From Saxidomus purpurata (taxonomy: Eukaryota; Mollusca; Bivalvia; Venerida; Veneridae), in NCBI GenBank assembly GCA_022818135.1, contig JAFMSR010000002.1, positions 59,776,778 to 59,840,777 of the forward strand: 64,000 bases of DNA. Direction: 5' to 3'. How positions within the stretch are numbered: position 1 is the stretch's first letter; each line of letters opens with the position of its first letter. The notes under the pieces were generated by a model that was not told where the DNA came from, searched no databases, and was given only the letters and a program-made list of their open reading frames with translations. Shown one piece after another: positions 49,256-61,447 of the stretch. Made by a program: the position numbers and the translations under genes.

Positions 49256-52200
49256 TTTAATAAAAAATATTACACATGTACAGAAAACTATGGAGCAAGT
49301 TTACGGAACTACACCACTTATGATAATGCTAATTTTACCTATGTTTGATGACAATTTTGAAGGTAATCCTTTAAATTGATTGAATAAACCTCGTTTTGGG
49401 GTCATTAAATTCATCCTCGGTTAAGAATATGCCTCTTTAAAATTCAATGGAGAAACAACTCATTTCATAAATCACAGTAAGTTATTTTAGACCGTTTCTA
49501 TTTACACTTCTGTCATTCACTGCATTTATATTTGCAATTGGCTATTCACCCTCTCCCACTTGTTTCCTTGTCATTTACGGATGAAGATTCACAAGCAATT
49601 AGATGATTGAAATCATTGACAGTATTAGAACAACCCGTAAAACTTCTCATCTGGAAAATACTACCTTCCACAGTGTTCATTGCGAATCGATCTTGCATCG
49701 AAATCAATCTGCGGTAGCAAATGTAAATGTTGTGTATGTAGCCAGGTTTACGATAAATAATGACACATAGTGTAATAGCTCATCAGAAAATACGATTACT
49801 TGGCTCTTATATAACATTCATATCTAATATGTGTCTATTACCAAGCACAGAAACATGTTTTAAAGGGGCACTCCCTACGTCTAGCAGATTATATTCTCAA
49901 AACATAGATTATGTGTTCAATATAAGTAAAATGATAAACAAATACAATTTCAAAGAAAAACCTATGACGAAAAATGCATCATTTTACCACAATTAATAAA
50001 AATAGAGGCTTTCTGTAATAAATCGCATCCACCCATTAATTGTACAACAACAACTCTACACAGATTATTGAATGGTTTACGGTAGTACAGTATATCTTAA
50101 ACCGCTGATTTTATCGATAATGACTGATAATGCATAGCTGAAAGTTATAGGTTAAGATATAATACTTCCAAAGATTTTTTATTTATGTTTTGGAGGTTAT
50201 TTAGTTGGCATCAGTTATAGGGTATGTCCCTTTAAGTTTCCGTGTACTTAAGAATCAGTACTATAACTTTATAAAGGCAAATCCTTAATATGTGATCAAT
50301 TTAAATAACATCAACCCATGGTTTATTCAAATAATGCACAGGATTGACATCAAACCTGAAAGTTTGAGCTAAAAATCCAGCAAAAACAACGGTGAAATTA
50401 GCATAAGCAGCTGAAACATTCAGTTTTTGTGGCAATCTACTCAATTATTTGAATAAAACTTGTTTCGTGGTTATCTAAATTGTTCCCAGATTCAAGGTGT
50501 GTCTCTTTTAGGTACAAGAATCACAGTATTGAATGAACGGAGAGAGAGAGAAAGACGAACAATCTTTAAATAGCATACGAAAAACTCAACCACTAAACAA
50601 AATCATACAAACCGTAGGAATCAGGGTGGGTAATCACATTATCTTTATGCACATGTACACAAAAGTGGACACTTCGATGTTTTTCTACTATTTTTACAAT
50701 ATTTTAATCTGATGCACCGACCATGTTTCGGGTCGCTACTTTCCAGATTTTACGGTATAATTATAATTTCATGCGATTGTTGAAGAATTTTCAATTTTCT
50801 TCTCAGAGATTTTCAACTTGATCAGACTCGTTGCGCGGTAAATTAAAAAAAATGTTGGCTAGTTCATTGTCGGAACAGTGTCTTTAATGTAGATACACAC
50901 TTAACAACATCTCTTAATGTGGATGGTATAGACTGACCTTTGAATTGAACTACGGAAACAAAAAAATAATTATTTACGCAAATCTAAGTTATGACTTTGT
51001 TTAGATTACTTTTAATAAAAATATTAACTTTCTTGCCGTGATCCATTTACACACGTATTTAACAAGGCTTACACAGACTAGTCGGGTTACGAATTAATAT
51101 TTTCTGATAAAAGATATATAAGACCTGCATTTTTCGAAGTTTACGTCACTGCAATCTTTAGATGCTTACAGGACGCCTTTCTATCTACACCATATGCCAG
51201 ACTCTGTATTTGTGGTTTTCGTGTTGTACTATGAACTCGATGGGAAAATTGTGGTTATCCTTTAGGCATCAATTTTCACATATAATTCGCAGTAGTTGCA
51301 CATTTACACTGACAAAAGGATATAACGCATGTATGCACAGGTTTGTTAATAGAATAAAACTGATGCATTTTCTCCCTTGAATGTGCATTTTATTGCTTTT
51401 TGTATAAAACTTTAGGTTATTGTCTGCGATTAGTGAAGCAATAAATTACTGGTAGCGCCAAAATAGTGCACAGATCCAATGCATTCCGTGCGAAATCAGA
51501 AGAATCATACAATGAGACACACAAAGAAATGCCTAATGCCTGCACCACGGATAATAATAGAAACCCTCACGAACCCTTGGGTGCAATAGAAGACATTAAA
51601 AACGCCAATAACGCTATCAGTTTACCAGTTAATGATTTTATAAATTAAATCGTTCCTGGAAAGGCTAGATTGTGTCGCTAGGTTTCAGTGATTACAGATT
51701 ATTTACAGGCTCTGAATTTTGTAAGCAGCTTTTCTCTTCATTTGTGTATTTTATAAGACTGGTTTATGGACAATTTGTTCAAAGGCGCTGCCTATTTTAT
51801 TTTGTATTGATTTTTATGATAGATCATACATTGTCACTTTGGGAGTTTTATCAACTGACAGCTTGACAGATGTCTAAACAGTAACACAGATACAGTTTTT
51901 GGTACTGTTTATTAAGCAAACTTTGGTCAGTTGGAATTGTGAAAATTTTATCAACTGGAGGGGAACACCGATTAAACGCCGACCAATAGCATCCAGTCAA
52001 TACAAAGCACATTCAATTTGTGTTTGGGGTTAAAGTAAAATCCGTTTAATTACACCACTTTCTGTTGGCATGCTTCAGAAATTATCCATCACGATGCAAA
52101 CTGAACAGTGCTTGGTCAAATGATTCCCCACTCTTCCATGTCTTCTTAAACCTTTGTTTGATGAAATTCCAGTGATTTTGTAATTTGATGAAATGTATTA

Positions 52201-54410
52201 TTTATATCCTTAGTAGATATCACACAGTCTGAAGTCTGTGTGTGAAAGAAATGCCAAAGTATTTGTGTTTTTTTGGCCTGGGGACTGAAAAGATTGCAGA
52301 AAGGTCTATAGCTTACGGGCTGCATTACACAATTTTTATCTGTTTTAGAAATTACTGCGCTGTTAGCTGATTACGGAAGATAGTCATATGCATATCACGG
52401 AAAAGTACGGATATTTAAGGAAAATTTACGGGAACGTACGGAACTCGATATAAGAGTTTGTAGTTTGATTTTCAAATTTCTGATGTTATTTCATTGACAA
52501 CTTTCTTATTTACGAACGATTACATATATATTTACCAAAAAATAAATTTCTTTAAAGAAAAAGATACAATTTACGTACATTCCCGAGAAGGAACTCATGT
52601 GATTAAAATCACCCGCCATTTATCGAGGACGCTGCATGTCAAGGCCCACTGAACGGTTTCACCGATTACAACTACAAGGTAACCCAGAATCATTTTTGGT
52701 TTTCCCTGTTATTCACATTGTACAGTACTGTATTTATATTTCATTGTTGGTATTGCTTTGTTTATTTCTGTTTCAAGGTCTTGTCCTTGGTACACAATAA
52801 TTTTCGATCCACATCATCAGATATCGCTTGAAGTTGAACAAAGCGCAGATTGAATTATTTTTATTGTTCTCTCAAACAATTGATATTGTTGACCATGTGA
52901 TTATTTTTCATTTAACATACGTTTTATAATAAAACAAACTTCCTTGCCACCCATATATTTGTGAATCATTCATTCTGTGTCATATACTAAATTTCGCCCT
53001 ATGCACATTTCGACCCGCGCTTTAGGTAAGGTTCAGCGTAAATCACGAAGGTCAAAAGTTGTTTTTAGGGGAGTTAATCTATAGCCCCCAGGCCTTCAGC
53101 GCTCACAGCGCTTTGATTTAGGTTTGTAACCGTAATATAAATAACTAGAAATGATCACGTGCTTGAAGACAATCAGTAAAAATTGTTGTTTAAAATTATT
53201 TAGCCAAAATGGTTTAATTTGTATTACAAAACTTCTTTAGAGAATGAGCTATAAGTTGCAGCGGTATGAGAAAGGAAGCTGACAAGAGCTTCAAATATCA
53301 TCAGTCAAAGAGTATTCTAGTAACAGGCAAAACGGTCGTCTTTTGGGTCTTGTATACAACAAGTGTCTTATAAATAACACGTTAATTGAGTTAATTACAT
53401 AAGTCCAATTAGCACTTTAGATGCTCAAATATAAAGTAAATAATTTACGAACAGAACAATGATAAAACAATTTGACGTTTAGAATTCTTTAATATGTGTG
53501 GCGCTTCTTCAAGAAAAAAACGATGTCAGAAGACATTTCTTTTATTGCAATGTCATTGAAACATATTGCACAACATGATAGAATATATTTTTGGTTTAAA
53601 AGTGCTTTTCGGATACATAATGATCAATTTCGCCGGTAAAATAACTGTCCTAATACTGTAGGAGCTGCGGGTAATTTTACATCCAAAGTGCTAAATCGTT
53701 CAATAAGATGGCTTTATTTCTCACTTGCTTACTATCTTGCTTACTTACAATGTATCAAACATCTAGTTACTTATGTCAAAACTCAACAAGTTACCATTTA
53801 AAACCATCAACTGCCTGAATCGTTCAATAAGATGGATTTGCTATGCAAGTATTTAATGAACATTTGATCCTTTGTTGATGGGTTCCCCGCTATCTTCATT
53901 GTATCGTCAATATGCCCGGACCTTTCAACAGTCACGAGCGACAAAGACAATAACTGGCTTAGATCGTTTGTAATGAGACAATCGTTTTTCACCGATAACG
54001 CCAATCACAGAAACGCGAGAAAACTTTCCCTGTTAGACCTGGGAAGACGCAATCCAACTTACGTTTTATTTGATAATTATTATGTTGTCGTTAATTCAAT
54101 AAACTTGTGAAAATGTGTCGCAGAAATTGTCAATATTTAGTATCATACACTACATGTGGAAATTAATAATATAATCTGCAAGGATATAACGGCATACGTC
54201 AGTGAACAGAATTATTCTAAAATTCCGTTTTCTTGTAAACTGTTCCAGTCTCAAGCGACCTGTGATAGGGCAATGTGATAGAATCATAGACGATTTTATT
54301 ATATTTGGTTAAGACTCTCGTGAAGCTTGCATAACTTATGTGGTTTGGCGTTGCGTGTGCGTATCTTTTAAAGCCGGTATTGCAAATAGCGTCGCTGTAA
54401 GGGTCTAAGA
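49256..54410. other. Long non-coding stretch upstream of the exon
   Basis: Worn duplicate pieces lie at about 49380-49450 and 50450-50520 (AATAAA, TGTTT/CGTTTTG, then ATGCCTCTTTAAAA or GTGTCTCTTTTAGG). At 52370-52450 there are repeated TACGGA words. ATCGTTCAATAAGATGG occurs at about 53696 and 53819. Frames at 51466-51648 and 53807-54004 open with GTG and TTG, not ATG, and match nothing I know. No promoter was identified for the exon at 54411. Confidence 0.4.
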
Positions 54411-54759
54411 ATGGGGACCCGCTTTATAAGTAGGATAATTCCTATGAAAACGTTGCAACAATATACAGCTAGGAATCCGTATTCCAATGTTGATGAAAAT
54501 GAACTTCTTCTGCAGGCGTGCTACGAGAACCCGCTTTTTGAAGAAGATGGGACAGTGATTAATGATACACAAACCAAACTACACAGACAGGCGGACGGTC
54601 TTAGAACAAAGCCTTACGATCTACCAAACGCTGCTCAAACGTCAGTACATTATAGACCTGGAAAGCCAAAGAAGAGGAAAGGATTGTTTATTCTAGGATT
54701 ACTAGTTGCGGCTATTGCAGTAATTGCCATTGTAACCATAGTGATAGTAGGCCAAAAAG
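54411..54759 (+). CDS. First coding exon of a type II single-pass membrane protein (unknown family)
   Basis: The exon encodes 116 residues plus one base of a split codon. Residues 1-84 are polar, with possible sorting signals: YSNV at 24-27 (YxxPhi), DENELL at 28-33 (acidic dileucine) and YENPLF at 38-43. A basic cluster KPKKRK at 85-90 precedes a membrane segment at about 91-114 (GLFILGLLVAAIAVIAIVTI and on). Basic residues before the segment put the N-terminus in the cytosol, so the protein is type II with its main domain outside the cell or in the lumen. The frame passes into GTAAGT at 54760, a strong donor in phase 1; the nine codons after it are intron. An alternative start is Met12. First exons of this kind are seen in M13 peptidases, TNF ligands, type II proteases and glycosyltransferases. 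No later exon was found, so the family is open. Confidence 0.75.
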
Positions 54760-54765
54760 GTAAGT
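54760..54765 (+). other. 5' splice site
   Basis: AAAAAG followed by GTAAGT is a near-consensus donor. It ends the membrane-protein exon in phase 1. The intron would run beyond the window end unless an unrecognised exon lies within it. Confidence 0.7.
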
Positions 54766-56244
54766 GCAACTCTTACAGTTTTCCTTAAGATCTGTGATAA
54801 TTTCGAAATTTTAACAAGTATTTTACATTTTATAGCAACAATAGTTGCTGTGTATATTGACCCAGAGTAAGAAATGTATATATATAGATATCGTATAGAT
54901 ATGCTACCACCTTTTCGATGAATGTTTAGTATTGCATTGAAGTAGTTGTTTTAAGTCTGCAGCAAGGTACTGATTGGAAGTCTTTAATTATTTGTTTGTT
55001 ATTGCTTACCAAGTATCGTATGCTACGTAGGCTGGTAGGCCGTCCATAATTTACATAGGGTGACTTCTCTAATTTGTTAGCCCGAGGATAAACTCTACGT
55101 TCTTAAAGTCTTAAAGCTGCATTGGGCCCTATACCCCTACTTGAGTAATGATTATTTAAATTTGCATATACGTCATCGAACTGTAGACATCCGATAACGA
55201 TTTTCATAAAATAATATTTCTTTCCTCGAGTCGGTGGTAAAATGAAGTATTAATGTTTTTACTTTGAGCTTTCTTTCCTTAAATTTGTTGAAGTCCATGT
55301 TACTAAAATTAGATAATTTTAAAATGGCTTCTTCTCATGAACCAGCGCTGAATATAATCATTGGACAAACATTATTTGAAATGTCTTTAGATTCTAAAAA
55401 GTAAGGTACGATACTTTTTACATGCCACACACATTATTTTATGTTTTCTTTCGAATGTACGTATTGGTGTAAAATGGTGTTAAAATTTGTGTTAAAATCT
55501 TCAAATAATATTCTTTATTCAATACCACTTCCAAAATGCAATTACAAAAAGGGACCTTGTCTGTAGCTTTGCAACAATAACATTGTGATGCAGTGTTTAT
55601 TTAATGTTTATTAATAATTAATCAACAGTAATATATTAATATAACAATGGTTGTAATTAATACCACATTACCTTACTAAGTAAACCTAAATGTGCAGAAC
55701 AGACCATTAATATATCACTTTCAATATCTACAAAAGCTTAATTGTTTTCTCAATTTTAATTATTTATCTATCTTTGACGCTTGTTTTAGTTGTTAATAAA
55801 GAGAACAAATAACAAAACTTGCAGGTAGTATTCCCCGTCAATGAAATTCCTATTCTGCCAATTGTTGAATGTGACATTCAAATTACCGATTAACTGGCAA
55901 AATCTATAAGTACAATTTAAGCATATGTATAGCCTTTAAAGGAAAATTTCCATCGAACATGCATGCCAGAAAGAGATAAAACGTAAAGTGAATCTACATC
56001 GAACTAGTCTGTATCAAATTTGGTGAATATGTCTGAACATTTGCTCACTAGGCTACGTCAAGTGTTAAATATACTTTATAGCGCGACTGATTTAAATCAG
56101 TATAATGTTGTATGATTTAAATATTCTAAACAAACAGTCTGCCCAACATATCAAAATATAGGAAATAATCTTATCTCTCATGATTTTACAAATTTATTAA
56201 ATTTCATTTGGACGATCATCAACTTTAATAAAAGTCTGGAATGT

Positions 56245-56245
<1 letters not shown>
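54766..56245. other. Presumed intron sequence
   Basis: AT-rich and without recognised repeats. No acceptor with an open continuing frame was recognised. Confidence 0.4.
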
Positions 56246-56294
<49 letters not shown>

Positions 56295-56310
56295 AAAAAA
56301 ATTTTTTTTA

Positions 56311-56371
<61 letters not shown>

Positions 56372-56380
56372 AAAAAAAAA
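56246..56380. repeat. A-rich low-complexity tract
   Basis: More than 120 A residues with a few T-rich interruptions. The 63-codon Phe-rich minus-strand frame is an artefact. Confidence 0.95.
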
Positions 56381-56420
56381 CACACGAGGACAAAACGAAC
56401 AATTAAAGGAACACAAGCCG
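56381..56420 (-). repeat. Short fragment of the 60.4-61.4 kb retroelement
   Basis: CACACGAGGACAAAACGAAC at 56381 is identical to the same words at 60550, and the similarity continues to AACACA. In both places it directly adjoins simple sequence (A-rich here, CA-rich there). Confidence 0.65.
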
Positions 56421-56754
56421 AAATTAAATCATTAGGCCAAGTGAAAGAACTTACATTATTATCTCCCTTTAGAGCAATATCCAAAAGTGGATCTTACCTG
56501 ATGGAATCCTTTAACTGATGTCTACTACCTGCGTACGGATAAGGTTAACCATTACGTAACTATAACAAGGTCAAATAGTTCGAAGTTGAGTATAACTCAT
56601 TTCTAAACTTGTAAAAAAGACACTTCAGCTGATCTATACATTGTTGGTTGAATCAGCTCCATAGCTTCATGAACAGGTTATTCCGACATTTAAAGTCACA
56701 GGAAATATTTCCAATTACGTTTGCCGTTAAATCAAAATTAGAAAGTGTCAGAAA
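56421..56754. other. Presumed intron sequence
   Basis: Nothing recognised. Confidence 0.45.
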
Positions 56755-56845
56755 TTTCAGACTTAGCATGGATGCTAAGAACATAAATCAAATACAAGAA
56801 GTGTGAGAAACTTCAAACTTAGCATCCATGCTAAGAACATGAATT
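56755..56845. repeat. Two 56-bp-spaced palindromes with swapped centres
   Basis: CTTAGCATGGATGCTAAG (about 56762) and CTTAGCATCCATGCTAAG (about 56818) sit in direct-repeat context (GAAA..TTCA.A before, AACAT.AAT after). The 18-bp cores are reverse complements of each other because only the central GG/CC differs. Confidence 0.8.
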
Positions 56846-57142
56846 TGCTTCCTAAAACTTTTTAATGGCGTCTACTTGTGATTCAATAGTCAGGATTGAA
56901 TGTTACTACACGTAATAAGTTTTTTTTACATTGACTTCTATAGGCTTTGTTAAATTTCGAAAGTTTGTTCAGCTATCTTTCACTAAGTCTTCTGAGGCAA
57001 TTATAGTTTGATGACAAATTGCACCCTAAACCAAACTATAGGCAAATTATTTAACAAAAAAACCCCTCTACTCTATTGCGGTTTTATAAGCAAATGTTTG
57101 AATACTATGTAAAAAGAAACCGAACTTTTAATGTGTTTTTAG

Positions 57143-57244
57143 ACTGTATGGTGAAATATTCTTGGAACGAGGATTGGCGGGAACAACGGCTTGCGGTGTT
57201 CCCGCCAAATCAACGAGTTCCAAGTAAATTTCGCCATACAAGTC
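57143..57244. repeat. About 100-bp imperfect hairpin
   Basis: The arms are about 45 bp and read GTATGGTGAAATATTCTTGG from the left and GTATGGCGAAATTTACTTGG from the right. They close in a perfect 11-bp stem TTGGCGGGAAC (57174-57184) with GTTCCCGCCAA (57198-57208) and a 13-base loop. The 65-codon plus-strand frame at 57076 crosses it and is not supported. Alternatives: a foldback element, or a hairpin RNA precursor. Confidence 0.85.
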
Positions 57245-57409
57245 AAAACCTTTTATTATATACTTTCATATGAATATGAACAAAAATGACATTCTGTTAG
57301 CAAAAAGCAATGAAGAATCTTGAAATTTTCAGACAACTAGCGTACTATTTCACCATGTACATTTTCTTTAGCGTATTAATAGACTCGATTCAATATTGTT
57401 GTTTATACG

Positions 57410-57513
57410 TGACGTCATTTATTAGGAGAAACGTTGACGTCAATTATACGGTTAGAAATTTCAGTGCCGTCCGCCATCTTGTTTTGAAAAACTCAAGACT
57501 TCTTTTCCTACGG
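57410..57513 (+). promoter_or_regulatory. Promoter-like motif cluster
   Basis: TGACGTCA at 57410-57417 and 57435-57442 (CRE), CCGCCATCTTG at 57471-57481 (matches the YY1 consensus AAGATGGCGG on the other strand), then the pyrimidine-rich ACTTCTTTTCCTACG at 57498-57512, like a TOP-type start. The TTGGCGGGAA pair upstream matches E2F. Such a cluster is usual at housekeeping promoters, but no downstream coding exon was recognised, and similar CRE pairs occur in the 37-38 kb repeats. Confidence 0.35.
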
Positions 57514-57540
57514 TGCAGGTTTGTACTTTGAAATGTGAAT

Positions 57541-58885
57541 ACATCAACTGATGTACGTTCCAAAAATGTTTTCTCTTCTAACGATTACATGCAAAACATC
57601 GTTCCTTTCGTTTATCAATACTTGGCTGAAATACGTACCAGTAACTTCGTAACCAGAACTGGTATTGCGGCCCTAAAAATTCGAACCTTTTAAAAAGAAA
57701 CTCTTTTACGTCTACTGGAAACGATTGAAGTTTCTTTTTTTTTTAAGACCGTAGTTTATTTAATTGTAAAAACGGTCACACTTCGACATAAAACCTCAGT
57801 AAAACGATGTCTGCAAACAAATAAAATAGTCCGTACAGCTGATCGCTAGGACCGCCCCCTTGTCAACGTTCAGTATCATTCCTTGCCAACGTGCAGTACC
57901 GTAGAATACTGAACGAACTCTCTAAGGCAAAGTGAACGGGGCAATATGAAAGCATATAATAAAACAACAATATAGCCTTTTCGTATGAAAAGCTTACACA
58001 AACATTTCTTAGAAGCTAAGAGAATTAATTTCCCGAGACTCCCAATGTTAAAACATTGTCCCCTTGTGTCAACTTTTCGAATGGTCATTGGCAAATTGAT
58101 ATAAATGCGTCGCCTTGTTCACTGTCAGTGTTCTCCTTCTTTTGTTTTTTTTATTCTTTTCAATTTCTTCTCTAACTATTTATTTTCCTATTACACAAAA
58201 ATAAGCGCTTTCAGCCTCGTTTACATAGAAGCGGACGTATTTAACTTTCCGTTTTTGTCAGTTTAACAAATTCATCAATGTAGCAGTTAAAGACGGCGTT
58301 TTGATGGCTTAGATGGAAAACTGAACAACAAAGAAAAGTTAAAACAAACTTCTACAGACTTTAATTGAAGTTTGTAGATAAGGTGATTAATTATCCTGCA
58401 GTAGCTAATCTTAATGACATTTGCACAACGTCTATGATATCTGAGAGTGGGCGTTTCGGGGTAGTAGATCAAACGTCCCCGTCAAAACATTTGCCATCAA
58501 ATGAAATTATAGACTGGTGAAAATAATCACCTTTCAAACCCACACAACTTTAGAAGAAAATATCTTACCTAAGATCATCGTCAGCCTCTTACCCTGGTAG
58601 CAACTAAGTATATTAGTGTTTCCATCTATTCAACATGATATGTCATTAAAACCACATGCGTGTGAAACACTGTGCTCTTCCTGATTACGACCATTTACAT
58701 CGTAGAGGCACTTGTCAATGAGAGATATGTTGTTATATCTCCTAGTCCTCCGCCATCATTTAATTGTATCGTCCTCTTGATTTCACAGGTTGGTGTAATT
58801 TTCGTAAAAAATCCGACCGCTTCTTGGTTCTTTAATTATGACACGGGCTATATATATTCTCGGTCTTTGACTCCCCTTATTTGCA
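57541..58885. other. Non-coding spacer or intron
   Basis: No repeat or gene. Frames at 57876-58094, 58287-58472 and 58672-58920 are short and match nothing I know. Confidence 0.4.
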
Positions 58886-58996
58886 CGTATGGTTGGCTGT
58901 CGAGATATCTAGGCACTTGAAACGTATGGTTGGCTGTCGAGTTATTTAAGCACTTGAAACATATGGTTGGCTGTCGAGATATTTAGGCATTTAGAT
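58886..58996. repeat. 37-bp tandem repeat, three units
   Basis: TATGGTTGGCTGTCGAG recurs with unit starts at 58886, 58923 and 58960. Confidence 0.9.
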
Positions 58997-59934
58997 CTGA
59001 AGTAATTGTTTCAGACAGCATTTTTGTTATACTTCAAATACATTAAAAAAACTTTTCTCCGAATTTTAAACTTTTAGAGCTATCCAGAATGATAGAACAC
59101 TTGTCCCCAGATTAGTTCTTCGTTGATTTTCTTTCATAAATAATTACATAAACCAGAATCAGCTTATAAGAGTTCTTTGATTTAATTTTGATAAAAAAAT
59201 TTCGGCAACAAATGAAAAGGTGATTTTGACGCGATGATATTTGAAAAAAAAATCATGTAGCCTATCAAATTATTCGACTATGGTGAATTGAACACTTACG
59301 AAGGTATAGAAGGGTATAGAGTGCTCATTTGGAAACACAGCGTTGATAGAGTTTTTGTCAGTAAAATGTTGTATGTTGTAGCTTATTACTAGTGCCATAC
59401 ATTTATAATTCTTACAATACATTTTTTTATTTCATAACTTCAATTAAAATACAGTTGTTGTATTTGGGAATATCACGATTTATATATATAATTATATCAG
59501 TACTTTAGTTTGTTAAACCATCATAAAATTATAGATACAACTTGTTTGAAAACCTTTCAATCTCGTTATATTGATTTAATTCTAAAAAAACAAACAATAC
59601 AGCTCACGTTGTAACTTTTCACATGTTAAATATAGATAACTCATCCTCTTCATGGGAAATTATTGCGACAGCAGCCAGCAGTATATACCACTTGAAGGTA
59701 TATAAACTTCTGACTGGCTGAATAACTGACCTCACATGGGATTTGGTAACAAGTGGAAACACGGATATAGCATAGGAAGGCTGATAGGTAGATAAATCTT
59801 CATTAGTCCTCATTTTTACTCCAACTGTAGTGCAGCTACAAATTGATGTCACACTGTAGTTTAAATCAAGCTAAATGTTATCACCAATTAAACAAGTCTT
59901 CTCGTAGTAATGAGATTACTTACCCTATATTGCC
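58997..59934. other. Non-coding spacer or intron
   Basis: AT-rich, nothing recognised. Confidence 0.45.
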
Positions 59935-60352
59935 TTATTTTTAATCGTCTTCCTTTATTGATTTTTTTCTTGTCCATAGTAGAACTACAAAAGTACTGAA
60001 AAGAATTACTTTAAACTTCATACAGTGATAGAGCACAATGATGGAAAGTACAGTGCCCAAGAACCATAACTCTGACTTGCCTATTTCTTTAAATTAAACT
60101 CCCTTGTTACGTTTTCTTCTCCGGAGCAAAACCCTTAAAGTTCTGAAGAAAATTCCTTCAAATTGCACACAATAAGAGAAGACACATAAGGAAGTGCAGT
60201 GCCTATGAGCCATAACCTTATATTGCTTTATTCTATGATTATCTTCCTTTAATAAGTTTTTTTGTACGGATCTTAACTGCAAAAGTATTATTATACTTGA
60301 AACTTCATAAGTGAGAGAGCACAATGAGAGGAATGCAATGTTCTCGAACTAT
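59935..60352. repeat. Bivalve tandem array, left part, units about 145-150 bp
   Basis: Each unit has CCTTTATTGATTTTTT or CTCCCTTGTT, then AACT.CAAAAGT, CACAATGA, AAGT.CAGTGCC and ACCATAACTCTGACTTGCC-like words. Unit marks lie near 60066 and 60211. The array resumes at 61448 after an insertion. Confidence 0.75.
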
Positions 60353-60444
60353 AGAGAAAGTGTAAAAAAAAAAAAACAAAAGGGAAGCCACGACCAAAAA
60401 GCAGCCCCCCAAACGAACCCCACAGCACCCAAAGTGCACACCAC

Positions 60445-60489
<45 letters not shown>

Positions 60490-61447
60490 CACACACACAC
60501 AAATGACACACACACAAAAACTACCAACACACACTAGATACAAAGCAAACACACGAGGACAAAACGAACAATAAAAAGGGAACACAGGGGGCACCGCCTG
60601 GAACGGTGGAACGGTCAGTGGCAAAAACACCACTGGGGAGCTTAACCGGTTTTGGTGCGCACCCAACCTCACTCTACCCCCACCATGTTCCAAAGTCACA
60701 GGACAGTGTAAAAAAAAGTAATCCCTGCTAGGTGAATCTCTAACACACGCAATGGAAAAAAAGGCATGGTAGTAAAACACAAAAAGCTCGTGAAAAATAA
60801 AAAAGCAAACCTTGAGAACCAAAAAACGTATGACTCAAGCCTTTGCAGAAGGCAGAGCACCAAGAGAAACACCCTTAAGGGCCCGACGAAACAGGCCAGA
60901 GGACAGAAATCAAAAAGTTTCGTCCCAGTGGGTTTAAAACGCCCATCACAGAGTCCTCCCCCTCTTCCGTCAGACACAATCAAAGAGGGAAGCATAGCGT
61001 CCAACTGTAAACGGGTTGAACATCAAACATGCGGTGTGTCTCAAAATAGTTGGGTCGTAACCTCTTTTAACAAAACGTTTTATAATTTTAGCAAATACAG
61101 TTGGAAAATTGCCATGACCCAAAATCTTACGAAGTTTGTAAACCACATCCCCATAAAAATCGGGTTTTGAAATACCTTCTCGCAGAAGAGTCTTTAGATT
61201 ACTATGAATTTCAAAACCAAATCAGAATTACGATAGAAAATTTAGCAAAATATTTACGCAATTTGTAATAACGGTAGCCCTGTTGAAGAAGTTTATTTGT
61301 AATATATTGATTACGTTCTTGAAACCTCAACATAACTACACGCTCTGGCAAACCGAATTAACTGAGAAATGTATACCCCATAAGATGTAGCATGAGGTAC
61401 ATCCCCATCCAAATGGGGGAAATTTACAATACTAAAATTAAGACTCA
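60353..61447 (-). pseudogene. Non-LTR retroelement fragment with a reverse-transcriptase-like C-terminus
   Basis: On the minus strand, from about 61408 to 60980, the conserved blocks are TSYGVYISQLIRFARACSY, then KLLQQGYRYYKLRK, then ISKPDFYGDVVYKLRKILG, then TACLMFNPFTVGRYASLFD. These match a C-terminal segment I recall from reverse-transcriptase-like proteins repeated in mollusc and cnidarian genomes; the exact clade is unsure. At least two frameshifts and a stop break it. About 600 bp of non-coding 3' sequence follow, including a TG/CA tract. It sits inside a 145-150 bp tandem array, which resumes on its other side. No clear target duplication was found. Plus-strand frames here (87 and 134 codons) and the 157-codon minus frame are shadows. 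Confidence 0.6.
60449..60514. repeat. (CA)n microsatellite
   Basis: An almost pure CA run to 60487, then interrupted CA to 60514, inside the 3' part of the retroelement fragment. Confidence 0.95.

Noticed and set aside
51466..51648. 60-codon frame with protein-like composition
   Set aside because: It opens with GTG, has no recognised domain, and the nearest upstream AG acceptor does not keep the frame open.
53807..54004. 65-codon minus-strand frame with protein-like composition just upstream of the exon
   Set aside because: The start would be TTG directly after a stop, and no family is recognised.
56225..56416. 63-codon Phe-rich frame
   Set aside because: Poly-A tract read on the minus strand.
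60291..60822. 157-codon minus-strand frame and its overlaps
   Set aside because: It spans a (CA)n tract and the non-coding 3' part of a retroelement. The conserved protein blocks lie further upstream on the same strand (about 60980-61408) and are broken by frameshifts and stops.
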